A stretch of DNA of 64,000 nucleotides from Moniliella sp. 'wahieum' (Eukaryota > Basidiomycota > Moniliellomycetes > Moniliellales > Moniliellaceae): assembly GCA_003971905.1 (NCBI GenBank), contig RSEE01000033.1:449001-513000 (forward strand), written 5' to 3'. Both the position numbers and the translations under genes were made by a program. The notes under the pieces are model-generated. The model was not told the origin of the DNA and did no database searches. It saw only the letters and a list, made by a program, of their open reading frames with translations. Each line of letters starts with the position of its first letter. The first letter of the stretch is position 1. Shown here piece after piece: positions 50,601-61,323 of the stretch.

Positions 50601-51070
50601 TGTTTCGCCGGTGGCAAAGCCGCTGGTAAGCGGGACTGTGGCTGCAGTACGCGGATTCCATTAGTAGATATACCGTCGCCGTTCCCATCCTTCATCCTTT
50701 TCTTCCTATCATATTGCACTGCCCAAAGTTGGGTTAGCTTTTTACAAGGTGCGACCTCTGACTGCTTCCGTCCTGCATAGTGCAATGGTCCCGGCCAGGA
50801 GAGCTGTATAGCTATCCTACCGGTTAACGGATAATCGTGCTCCAGGCTCTCCCCAGTAATTGAGTGCTCGTTCTCACTCAGCCAGTCCTGCACCGATTTC
50901 TTCAGTTATGAGCAAGTAAGAGGAGAATGACCCAGGCTTCCATACAACTCAGGATACCCACTGACATCTGTGCCTCTTATGCCTCGGCGTTCAGCCCCGC
51001 CGCGCTTCATACTTAAACACGTACTTTATATAAACAGAGCATCGTTACTAGAAGCAAAAACAGAGTGTGC
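47623..51070. other. A/T-richer gene-poor block, possible decayed element
   Basis: Base composition is visibly more A/T-rich than in the gene blocks. A 61-codon frame from an ATG at 48067 to 48249 (MAAPQKTPGFFLISDISLSS) has no recognised domain. Minus-strand frames at 48657-49196 and 49153-49545 overlap and may be parts of one decayed coding region; I do not recognise it. AATAAATAA near 48512 could be a poly(A) signal. The rest, to 51070, holds no supportable gene except the palindrome listed separately and the 3' flank of the hydrolase gene. Confidence 0.35.
50570..50595. promoter_or_regulatory. Perfect 26-bp palindrome centred on TGACGTCA
   Basis: The arms AGTGTGGTG and CACCACACT flank a central TGACGTCA, the CRE/ATF half-site dimer bound by bZIP factors. 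The whole 26 bases are a perfect inverted repeat without spacer. It is not close to a recognised start codon: the nearest gene on the left, the 44937 start, is about 5.6 kb away, and on the right the hydrolase gene ends at 51071. It may be a regulatory site of an unseen gene or a remnant of a transposon end. Confidence 0.6.
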
Positions 51071-52380
51071 TTAATCTTCCACGATCGTAGGTGTCTCCGT
51101 CCCTGTGACGTTGTTCGTTTCGCCGTCTTGAGCTGTGCATGAGCCACGAGCCAATCCCGTAAGCCATCGCGATCGCAGCGGTCTTGGCCAGCTCTTCGGG
51201 GGACATACCTCCCTTGATTGTGACGTACTTCATCATCACTAAACCTGTGTTAGTAACCCCATCTGTCTGTTGGCATCCCGTCAAACAAAAAAACGCACCA
51301 TGCTCGTAACCCTTCTTAATGTGCAGCGTCTTGTCCTTCGACCGGACGAGGTGCAAAAACCGTTCGGAGCCATGCCAGTCGGTTACCCGGTCATGGTCAC
51401 CATGGAAAATGACAATCGGCTCATCAATCTTGCCTGCTTGGACCAAGGATTGGAAATGAAGCAAGCCATCCAATACCGCCAAGCCTGTCGCAATTCGCAA
51501 CCGGCCATGGTACGTCATCGGGTCCAGCGCCGACTCTTCCTCGACTCGAGGGTCGTCCGAGACGTTGCCCTTGATCGCCTTAGCGACAGGCAAGCGACCC
51601 AACACAAAAGCAGCCGTATGCGCAAATGCTTCCACCCCTTTCCCCGGCCGCGACTGGGGGGAAATGGCGAGCATAGGGCAAGCGACCGCAATTCCATTTA
51701 CGGGCGGGTTTGAGGAGTGGCCATAGAGCGCCGTGTAGTAGAGCGCAGTGAAGGCGCCCATGCTCTGGCCTTGCAAAAAGAGTTTGCGCGGCGCCACGCC
51801 CTGCTGCGCATCGTGTTTCCGCACATCCAATCACTGCAAACCGCCTCGACCAGGATGCGCATGGATGGGAGGTAAGAGTGCAGCCCAAAGCTCCGTCCGT
51901 ACGAGGGCAGGTCCAGCGTCACCACACGAAACCCGGCTTTCATCCACGTCTGGGCGTGCCGGGCAAACTTGCCCCCGTAGTCGTTCAGGCCATGGATACA
52001 CACCAGATCCGCGCCTAAGTCCGCAGGGTTGACGCTGCCCTGTGGTCCGGGCCGTTCCCACACATAATAGGTGACGACGGCATCTTGAGGCCGGAGGGGG
52101 TAGCGGCCCAACTTTAGTTGCTCTGCTGTCAGGTTAACGTGGTGAATCTCGGCCTTGACCTCTGGATTGTTGTAGATGAACGTCTGCTCGTTTTAGAGAA
52201 GGGCAAGCGGGCACGACCAAAGGAAGGGTCGCGGCGAAAGTAGATGTGAAGGGCAACGAGAAAGGGCTCCGCCAGCACCTCGTACGCTGTCAACAGCACG
52301 CCCACCATGGCCTTCCCCAGTGCGTATAGTCCGCCACTGGGCGGCGAAGGCGCATGTTGCGCAGGTGGGGCAGAGTCCAT
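51071..52380 (-). CDS. Monoacylglycerol-lipase-like alpha/beta hydrolase
   Basis: A serine hydrolase related to Yju3-type monoacylglycerol lipases, likely hydrolysing mono- or diacylglycerols at a membrane. The start is the ATG at 52380 (MDSAPPAQHAPSPPSGGLYA). An N-terminal hydrophobic helix (VGVLLTAYEVLAEPFLVALH, about 52280) suggests membrane attachment. The cap and core contain VCIHGLNDYGGKFARHAQ (oxyanion HG, about 51985), VVTLDLPSYGRSFG, the nucleophile elbow GQSMGA (about 51765), the acid in FHGDHDRVTD (about 51395) and the histidine in GYEHG (about 51303). An intron at 51245-51298 with a TACTAAC branch lies directly after the catalytic histidine. Slips occur near 52195, 51840 and 51120; reading through the last gives the end TETPTIVED and the stop at 51071. 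Family typical length about 300-400 residues, consistent. Confidence 0.85.
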
Positions 52381-53961
52381 GGCGATCGACAACCTGGTTG
52401 AGAGGGCGTGAGGGACGTCTGGTGGTGCCAAGCGAAGGTAGCCCACAGGGGGGAGGTGGATAGATGGGGCTGAAGAGCTTGAGACTGGTGGTGCAGCGAT
52501 GGTGAATCGCTGATTAAATCAGTCGCCCTCGGTGCTGTTCGGGCGTCGGCAAGACGGTGAAACGTTCAGCTGGGTGAGCCGCTCCGGAAACCGGATCTCT
52601 CTGGCCCGCTGCACACTCTCTAATGCTCTATCGCCCCACCGCGACGTCCTCAAGCCTCGGTGGTCAAAAAAACGACCCACAAGGCGCAGTAGGAGGGGAA
52701 GTTCGAGTGGTCTTCCACCCCGCTTGCTGATTTCGCATCGGCCGATCCCAACTTCTCCCCCTCGCTTATCCCCCTGCCTCCTGAGCTGGACGATGAGCCA
52801 AGCCCAGAAGCGACAGGGCCTGCCGTCGTGGTCCAACGAGCATGGAAGCGCGGTGGAGCCTGGTGGAGCCTGGTGGAGCTCCATAAGCGGCTCGGTGCAT
52901 GACCGGATGACCTGAGCGCGTGCTTTCTATTTCCCCGAATTCCACACCTATGCTCAAGTCCAGCGTCACGTGGCTGCCCACACTGGCATAAAAAACCGCG
53001 TGCCTCAAGGAGGCGAATTAAGGATTGGCTAACCTGCGTATTCAGTCTCGACGACGGAGAAATGACTGTTTGGCCTAAAGGATGTTCGATTTATCCTAAA
53101 TGGCCCAAGCAACGAGAACGGATGTACTACGGCACCGCTCGTGGTCCAGCTGCCCCTTGCCGACTCGATGAGGTGGAGGCACCAGTACACGAACGCCTGC
53201 CTAACCAATTTGAAGACTTACTCCTTGTCAATTGACGGACCTCTACTTCCTCTCAGTACACGAGGAAGGCGAACGCCCGTTGTGAACTTGTTCCTACTAT
53301 ATGGATATTAATTCCCTGGGCAGGAGGGTCATACCCTCGGACGGTTGGCAAAGTGCAGGCCCGAGCACACTGGGTCGAGGCAACGCGGGAGCGGAGACGA
53401 TCAATTTCATCACCCTTGGCCCTGGAGAGGAAGGCAACTATCTGTTTTGCCCGAAACAGAGTCCGTTTGGATGAGTATGTTCCGTTTGTGGCGAATCAAC
53501 ACTCGTTGGAATTGTGGGGCTTTACAGCAAAATGTTGATGAGGAATGCAGAGCAAATGCCTCAGCCTTGGAGACTGTTTATCGACGATCTAGAACGAGCA
53601 TAAATGAGTAGGAAAGAAGGGGGCGGGGGGAGGATAAATTGTTGATGGAGGAAGATCTGACATTGGAGGCGACTGAAACAATATATCATCCCGAAATGAC
53701 AGAATGCCGGGCACAGCACGCCCCATCCAGTGTTTACTACGGGAGGTGTGCAGAAGCAGAACGGTCTTATGATGCTCGAGGGTAGCAGGTTCGCAGTGTT
53801 TTTACTGTATCTGACTCGAACGGTGCCACTTGTATACTCAGAGTACTTTGAGATGCACAGTAAACATCTCCGTCCAGGATGTTTCCAGTAAGGCTTAGCT
53901 TTGATTCTGACAGGATCCGTGTACTGTTGCGACGACGACGAACTCCATCAGGACCGGTGGA
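52381..53961. other. Gene-poor spacer
   Basis: The first 100-150 bases are the hydrolase promoter. Open frames at 52519-52915 on both strands overlap each other and have no domain. From 53040 to 53900 the sequence is A/T-richer and shows no gene; three near-identical GTGGAGCCTGGTGGAGC units lie at 52852-52880. Confidence 0.4.
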
Positions 53962-54010
53962 ACGGTGGCTACAGTGGCGATGGTGGCCGACCGGGCCGTA
54001 GGCCTGGTGG
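53962..54010 (+). repeat. Hairpin-bearing repeat, copy 2
   Basis: Matches 2361-2420: ACGGTGGCTA, then GTGGCGA, then the stem-loop ACCGGGCC, GTA, GGCCTGGT (53990-54008). The single stem difference from copy 1 (C to T) keeps a G-U pair. There is no LINE remnant next to this copy. Confidence 0.55.
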
Positions 54011-56909
54011 TCTCCTGGTACAGGTTACCGATTACCGCCAGTGCTCAGCGCGCTCAGCTGAGCCGTTCAGCGATCCAGCTCTTGTCCCCAATCGATCGCT
54101 TCCGTTACTATCATATAATAGTAGGCTTCAGAGAGAGCTTCCAGTTGCTCAGTCTCCGTTGCGGTTCTTTGTGGCAATGGCAGGCGAGCAAGATAAGGGG
54201 TAGAAGTGGTGTGGATGCAACCAGGGGGAAGGCAGCCCGGAGGCGCAACAAGAGAAGGGGGTGGAACAGAGGCGGAATGGGGCCGCCTCGCACATGCTTA
54301 CAGCCGAGCGAATATTGAATCAGCCCGTCCAGTGCTAAGCGCCAAGTGCGCTAAGTACTGAAGCTGAGTAACTAGTAACTGCAGCCTCAGCGCTCAGTGC
54401 GCTCAGTGCTCAGCTCAGTACTCAGTCTGTTACACGATCGACATGATCGCTGTGGAGAACCAGGCACGCGTAGCTGGTGCGCGCGTCAGCGCGGCAGCGC
54501 AGCAGCAACACAAAAAGAAATACGTCCACGCTCCCAATCAATGCAGTCGATCGTCGATTGTAGGCTTGTCACGCATCACGCGTCATTCATCACGCATCAT
54601 GGACAATCTACTTGCAAAACTTGTTCAAAGCGCAGTCGTTCTTTCCACCCTTCTGTTCCCACATTGATGCAGGCCAGGATCGAGACAGTTGCAGAATCTG
54701 ATCAGGCGCCAGATATTCCCGGTTCTATTGGCATTTTTAGCACCATGCATTACAATTCTAGCGTCAGCGCTCAGCGCATCAGCATCAAAATTACACCCCT
54801 CGTCGGCATCGCCTCTCGGCCTCAGGTCCATCGATTATCATCATCGAGGTTATCAACGCGACAAGGCTCCGAGGTATGTGCCGCGTCTGCGTCAGCAAAA
54901 GAGGGCGACGCGAAGCTGACGCCAAACATCACACATGCCGTGACGTTGCCAGTGACGCGTGACGCGCCTAGCGGAGTCTCCTCTGCCCCACGGTACACAG
55001 CGGAAGGATGGAGAAGCTTCAACTTGAAGCTTGAAGGAAACCACCCACTCACATGGTATACTCGCAGCCCATGCCACATGGGACTGTCACATGTCAGCAG
55101 CATTTCAAACCTTTCGGATCTCCATTGGACTACCGTTCGGAATTCTACCAACCCATGGGGGCGCCAGCATTATGCACATTGTCAAAGTGATAGAGACATA
55201 GCGCGCAGGCAACGTGGTGCCAGCCTTCGCCTTGCTGCGCGTATCGACTGCGCGCACGATGCAGCATATCTTCCCGCTGGAGGTAGGAAGATACAAGGTC
55301 ACCGGTCCGTGCAGCTATGCACAGCGCTCAGATCCAGTTTCTGGCCTTTGCTGGCCCAGACTGGCCCGCAGCGCGGAGCACCGGGAGAGAAGCTTCGCTA
55401 GTTTCAAGGATCTGCGTTGGGTTGGCAGGCTTCCACAGGCTTCTGCCTGCTTCTGCTCTGCAGAGGGCGCCTTACCAAGAGGCCCAGCCGGGCATCAGTC
55501 TGGTACTGAGTGTACTGGGTTACCGAGTGAGCTGAGCGCTGTTGCCTGCCTGAGGCCTGACGAAACACCACACATCACACCCAGGCTGCACGCATCACAT
55601 GCCGCATGTCTCTTGTCGCAGATCCGCCGGCCGCGTGCTGAGCTCAGCAGCGCTACAGCAGTCTGCCGACTGCGGCTGAAATGGCTGCTGCTGGGTGATG
55701 CATGATGCATGATGCATGATGCACATGAGGGGGCTGATGGGCCGGTGGGGGGCGGCGGGGGTGGCGGGGACCCGTGGTATGCTTTGGAAACAGCCTGGAA
55801 ACAGGCAGCGGCTGCAGCGGCAGCGGGAGGGCGGCGACCAGGCTGGGCCCGGGGCCGCTGACGCTGATTTACGTAGCTGTACCATGTTAGCGTTGTGGTC
55901 GATCAGTGTTGTGTGCTATATATGTCACATCGGCGAATGTGGTGCCGCGACAAGCGCCGTGCTGAATGGCGTTGGACATTGATAATGAGACCCTCTGGCC
56001 TGAGGCAGTGAGGCCTGAGGAGGATCCGCGGTGGGGTCGGGAGCCCCCGGACACTGGCAGTGTGCCTCTGACATCGATCTGTAACACCTACGGTCGACGG
56101 CGTACCATTGGCGTACTGCGTAGGGGCTCAGCCTCAGGCGCCAACAGCTTCAGGCCGTCAGGCCCAGCGCCTCAGCGCGCCATGGAACGTAGCCGAACAC
56201 AGAGTCGCAGTGCGGCCGGAGGCGTTGAGGCCGGGGGTCAGATCTCAGATCTCAGATCGTGGTTTAAAACGTTAATGATTCCTGGCTGGTGCCCTGCGAC
56301 CCGTTCCTAGTGACTATGACAGCCTGACCAGACCCACAACCCGCGCCATCTGTGCGTCAGGTCCCAGCCGGCACCAGCCAGCAGATCATCGATCATCCAT
56401 CTCTGCCGGGCGCCTGCCCCATGGCGGGGGCGCCCGGGGGCAGTGTTGTTTTGCTGCTCGCGAACTGCAAACTCGTTTGGAGCGGCCCGCAGTAGCGCGC
56501 AGTGCAGCCACTGGCCTGGTTGATCAATGGTCGATAACCGGCAACCTCCATCACCTGACGCATGGCCCGACCCATACACTGGTCTGCTGCGCATGCAGGC
56601 GCCCTGCCGGCCCGTGCGCCCTGCGCCGCCGCGCGGGCACTAGCACACACTGCGACGCGCTGGTCCATTGCGGCCAGACCCCGGCGTGCATTTGGTCCGC
56701 GCCGTGCCTTCGGGCCGTATGGCGCCAGTGCCCACAGCCGCCCATGTCAAGACGCGCGCCCTCGCCTACGGCTGCCGCCGTGCGGCCCGCCAGCACACAG
56801 ACGCCGTGCACTGCCCGAATCCTTTTTCTACCGTCGGCGCATTCATCTTTCCCTCCCCCTCCCCCTACCACCCGCTTGCTCTTCCTTGCCACACGCTCTC
56901 CTCGTCGCA
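54011..56909. other. Gene-poor spacer with degenerate short repeats
   Basis: Degenerate GCGCTCAGTGCTCAGC repeats lie at 54385-54430, CATCACGC repeats at 54570-54600, GAAGCTTCAACTTGAAGCTTGAAGG at 55011-55036 and CATGATG repeats at 55696-55723. A 334-codon frame (54397-55401) crosses several of these simple repeats and has no domain, so I do not call it. The last about 150 bases, CT-rich, are the promoter and leader of the GPI-protein gene. Confidence 0.4.
55696..55723 (+). repeat. CATGATG microsatellite
   Basis: Repeated GATGCATGAT units; related short arrays occur near 46347-46365, 46605 and 46720-46735. A simple sequence repeat. Confidence 0.85.
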
Positions 56910-57761
56910 ATGCAGCTCAAGGCCATCCTCGCTCTTCTCGTCGCCGCTGGTGCCGTTCTGGCCCAGAACTTCTCCTTGAACACCCCCACCCAGAGCCTCA
57001 TTGCTGTGCGTTGCCCGTGCCCTGTTCCCCCCACACCCGCCTTTGTTTGAAGCAGCAGCGCTAACACCTCCTCCGTCGTCCAGTGCGTTCCTGTGCTCCT
57101 CACGTGGCAAGGCGGCGCTGGCCCTTACACTCTGGTCGTCCACACCTACGCCAACGGTGTGGTCGGCGATGTCGTCGACACGGTCCAGAACCTCTCCGGC
57201 ACTAGCCACACCTGGACGCCCCCGACTTCTCTCGTCGGCGACCAGCTTCAGTTCGACCTGACTGACTCCACTGGTGCGACTGCCCAAAGTGGCGGTACCC
57301 CTAACCCCATCCTCGCCAACAGCCAGTGGTACGTTTCTTTTCATCCCTCATTCACGTTGTTGTACTGATTCTTTTCTCGTTCCAGCTCTGCTTCGTCGTC
57401 TGCTGCTAGCTCCAGCGCGGCCGCTGCTCCGTCGTCCTCGGCTGCTCCATCGTCGTCGGCTGCCCCCCACTCGTCGGCTGCCCCCTCGTCGTCGGCTCAC
57501 CCGTCGTCCTCGGAGGCTCCCAAGTCGTCTTCGGAAGCCCCGAAGTCGTCGTCTTCGGAAGCCCCCAAGCCGTCGTCCTCGTCGGCTGCCCCCTCGTCGT
57601 CGGTACCTGCCTCCTCGTCGGCCCCGCACTCCAGCTCCGCTCCCTCGTCTGGCCCCGCCGCCGCGAGCAGCACTACTTCCTCCAAGTCTGGTGCCGGCTC
57701 TCTGCGTGTCCCCGCTGCGGTTGCTGGCTTTGTTGGCCTGGCTGCTGCCGCCCTTCTCTAA
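56910..57761 (+). CDS. GPI-anchored Ser-rich cell-wall protein (Kre9/Knh1-like)
   Basis: A small secreted surface protein. The signal peptide MQLKAILALLVAAGAVLAQ starts at 56910. Intron 57006-57083 (GCTAAC branch) joins NTPTQSLIA to CVPVLLTWQGGAGPYTLVV, the beta-sandwich opening typical of the Kre9/Knh1-like Ser/Thr-rich GPI family. That domain ends near PTSLVGDQLQFDLTD. Intron 57329-57385 precedes a stalk of about 110 residues made of SSSAAPSSSEAPKSS-like repeats, a heavy O-glycosylation target. The C-terminus has a plausible GPI site (SKSGAG) followed by a hydrophobic tail (AAVAGFVGLAAAALL) ending at TAA 57759-57761. No frame slip is needed here. Its anchor would depend on the pathway containing Pbn1. 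The role is probably structural or in beta-glucan assembly; not proven. Confidence 0.88.
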
Positions 57762-59307
57762 ACAGCTAATTGTGTGTAACCCGGTAACGGACCTGTGGAT
57801 GTGGTGACGGTGTACCGTCGCCACCCTGCTCTTCTCCTTTTTCCCCACCCCTGCGGTCTTCACCCCACGGTCCCATTGATGATATGCCTCGCGCATTCGT
57901 TGGTGCCGACTGTTGCCACCAATACCTGTTGCTTCGTTCTGCTTGAGCGGGGTTGCTATGACCCGATGTCCATCTCGTGTTCTCTCTTTTCTCTCTTCGA
58001 TGCCGTCATGGCTATTCTATCTCTCATTTCTCTTCGACCCTTCGTACATCTCTGCTTTTGGTCTGCGCTTGCCCGGGGCCATGAAATAGTTAATCTCCCT
58101 TTCCTACTGGTAGTGCATTAGCGTCATATATATCAATGGCTCATCCAGCTGGTTAGGAGTTTGAGTTTGAGGCAGGGTCGTTATGATCAACGTCATGAAC
58201 CGACCATATATGCAATGGCCGAAAGAGGTGTACAGCTGCCCTGCCCCTGTACCAGTCAACATGTCAAGCAGCTTGAGGACCCTGTCAAGCATTGCCCCCA
58301 TCCTCATCCAGCGGACGTATGCGCCGCTTGTGCGCGGTGTGTCTTCTCTGGACCAAATGCAAGGCCGAAGATGTGAGAGGCGCTCCACTACTATAACGAA
58401 AGGGCATGTGCGGGCTGTTGTAGCAGGTTGTAGCCCTTACTCAGACACCCCCGGGCGGAGTGTGTTGGACCCGCATTGGCGATGATCGAATGATCGACTG
58501 ACAACTGACAGCTGATGGCGCGCTGATGGAGCGCAACGTGCGAGCCCCTCGCAACGCTCACTGGGCGTGCCGAGCTAGCTCGGCCGGCAGCTTCGCTGTG
58601 GCGCTGAGGCGCTGAGACGCAGTCAGCGCTGAGGCTGAAAACGCTGAGCGAACGTTGAAGCTTGAAGGTACGTTGAACTTGAAGCTTGAATGCAGGAACA
58701 TGTGACAGGAACGACGGCTGATGGCCTGCTCGCACCCATCCTCCATGCTGGAGGTGGTTTCGGACTGGTGTGGCAAGCGAGCGCGCACCAACGTCCAACA
58801 ACCTCCGACGTCCAACGGCGTCGCGCGAAACGTTCAACGTTTTTTCGTGCGCGTGACCACGTGAGCGGATGAACGTTCTTCAAGTTGAACGGTTCAAGCT
58901 TCAAGCTTCAAGATGTTCGAGAACGCTCACGATGACGGGTGACTGTCACCTGACCAATCGGTCACTCAATGGGTATACAGAAAAGACTTAGTAAGTCCTC
59001 GCATCGTGTCTATAGCACCGAGAGCCAAGCGGATATGGGTCCAACACGATTGCAAACTCGGGTGCTATTCGAGCCACGCAGAAAGACGCGATGGTCGAGA
59101 CACCTACGACGGGTGCTCTTTCTGCGATTGGCTGACCCACACAGGACTATGGGGTTCGGCCAATGGTTTTTTTATAGATGATCGATGAGGTGCTTTCCGT
59201 TGAAGGAGCGGGGGCACCACTGACGGTTGATTGTGATCCTACACATTGGCTGATACAACTGGCGCTATAGAGGCGAGGCAAGGTGCACAGTTCATGCGGG
59301 CTCCGGC
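57762..59307. other. Spacer with heptamer motifs
   Basis: The 57762-58130 part is the 3' flank of the GPI-protein gene. GAAGCTTGAAGG and TTGAAGCTTGAATG occur at 58655-58692, and GGTTCAAGCTTCAAGCTTCAAG at about 58889-58911. No gene is supported. Confidence 0.45.
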
Positions 59308-59613
59308 ATGCGTGGCAAAGTTACGTATCCCGCAACTCGCGAAAGAAACAAAAGTGTGCCTCTCTGTAACGCATGTGGTCCTAGACTACGTTGGCTGGAA
59401 AAGCACCGTAGTAGTCAACGACGTGGTAGAACAACAGGACCTCTGTCTCGGAAACAACACTCAACTCTCCTATTGGATCTCAGCAGGATTCGTACAGATT
59501 TCAGAGCTTCGAGATTCCAATGGATGCCGCTGTGGAAAAGAAACCGGAAAAGGTCAAGAATGGGTCATTGTGTGGATGCTGTGGTCTGCCGCGGGACTGG
59601 AGCTATAAGGTAG
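59308..59613 (+). pseudogene. GATA-like zinc-finger fragment
   Basis: A plus-strand frame reads TYPATRERNKSVPLCNACGPRLRWLEKH. This matches the second half of a GATA-type zinc finger (consensus LCNACGLRxxxL), followed by a basic region QRRGRTTGP as in real GATA factors. The first Cys pair (C-x2-C with TPxWR) is not found intact upstream; only CTVH-like residues are seen near 59283. The fragment sits in A/T-richer, gene-poor DNA with a dispersed element 100 bases downstream, so it is more likely a relic than a working factor. An unseen upstream exon could still supply the missing half. Confidence 0.4.
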
Positions 59614-61323
59614 AAATGGATGGAACGTGTGTTGGGGTGCCAAAGCTGGATTCATGAAAGAATGTGTGTAAAATGAAATGACCCTCTATACTGCATCATC
59701 CTATTATTGACTGAGCTTAAGGCTGCTATAGAAGCGAGGAAAACTGCACCCGATCGAGGCAGTCAGACATAGCAAAGTTCAAGGAAAAGCAGGATCTCCG
59801 CCCTCTGTCTCGGTAACGAGAAATGCATGAAAAGAGAGAGCCTCTCAGCATCAACGAAACACGCAGATCAGGAAGACAACTCCCAAAACACTCCTTTGAG
59901 CCACTTCCACACAAGTTCGGAGTAGAAGTCAGCCACAGAAGCAAGGACCAACAAAGCAACCCGCAAAGTACCTTGACCGTGCAAAAGGGACTCAACCCAG
60001 ACTTCCCAAGTCGAAGGGAGCATGCTCCGTTTAGAAGCAGCGGAACATTGCTTACGGTTTGTCCAAAACGTTCAAAGTAGCCAGCCTCCGGTCATAAAGA
60101 GTAACCCGATCCAGCCAAAAGGGAAAGAGAAGGGAAACAGCACATGGGCTCGCTCGGGCGACGATCCTTTCCTTCCCACTGCACCACAGGGTCGCGCCAG
60201 TGTGTCGCTCATGCCAGACCACGTTCGTGTTGGCTTTGTTCCTATATACACGTTTAGTGATTCAGGAATCGGCCATGGTAGATCCACGGATGGATGGAAG
60301 CTCTGGGCGAGTGGTACTGAATCATTGCCTACATACACATCAGAAAACTATGCTTAGTGTCTATATTAGGAGAAACGTGGGGCCAAGACTCCTTTGTCTC
60401 GCACACAACACAGAAAACAGACCATGATATCGAGATTGGAGGCATTCGTTGCAGTCAAAGGTTGTGAGGAGAGGCATAAGAGAGTTAGAAGGGTGTAGGG
60501 CCTTGTCCCTATGGTATCCCGAAGCAGAGAGGGAGCGTCCGGGTGGGCAAGAGGAGGGTGGTGCCGTACGTCAGACAGTCGACACGCAGGGTGGCGTGGA
60601 CATCCCCCTCAACATCTATCGTTCTGTTGAGGTGCGTAGGACATTACAGCACACGAAGGGCTTCTACGATGGACCTGATGTCCGATAAGGGATATGTACA
60701 CTATCAGTTTGGGGCTCAATTGACGATATTGACAGTGGAAAAGCGATCATCCACACCGAGAAAAGGGGGCCAGAGAGAGTTGTTTTGCCGATATAGGAGA
60801 TCGTTTTGTGCGCATATAAGGATGTATCACAACCGTGCCAGTAATTGGATAGACTCGATGTGGGTTCCCCTTTAGGCATACGAGACTCCTAACCGATCGC
60901 TATAGAGACAGAGAGAGCAGCAAATATATGGAGGCTCCGGCGTTATAACAAGGAGGTGCTGCCTATGCCGCCGGTAAGGTGATGAGCGATAATCGATAAG
61001 ATAAACAGCACTGTGTGCTGCAGTGCGCGGTGGACCGGGCGCAGGCATGGGGGCGGTGTGGAGTGTGGTGCTCGGGCGTGCCAGTCTGTTCTGCTGCGCA
61101 GTGCGGCGGCTGGCCTGATGAGGGTGGCTTACATACGCCCCAGCAGCTGATATCAGCTGGCTCAGTGCTGGGGCCGCCGCCTGAGGACGAGCCCGGCGGT
61201 GGCAACACCCGCTGCCATCCACCACCATTCACCATTCAAAACGGCGGCGCTGCTGCCGTCGCTGTCTCCACCATCTCGTGCCCTCTGCCCGTCGTCTTCC
61301 GTAGTGACCGCCCCGTTAGCACC
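59614..61323. other. A/T-richer gene-poor block
   Basis: Holds the diverged copy D of the dispersed element (59703-59725). Open frames are short and lack domains. From about 61010 the sequence becomes GC-rich and is probably the promoter and leader of the CCCH zinc-finger gene. Confidence 0.45.
59703..59725 (+). repeat. Short dispersed element, copy D (diverged)
   Basis: ATTGACTGAGCTTAAGGCTG matches the core of copies A-C with one substitution (CAGAG to CTGAG) and diverges right after the core. It is the most decayed of the four copies. Confidence 0.6.

Noticed and set aside
54397-55401. 334-codon plus-strand open frame
   Set aside because: It crosses several simple repeats (GCTCAG, CATCACGC, GAAGCTT), has no domain, and no supported start or promoter.
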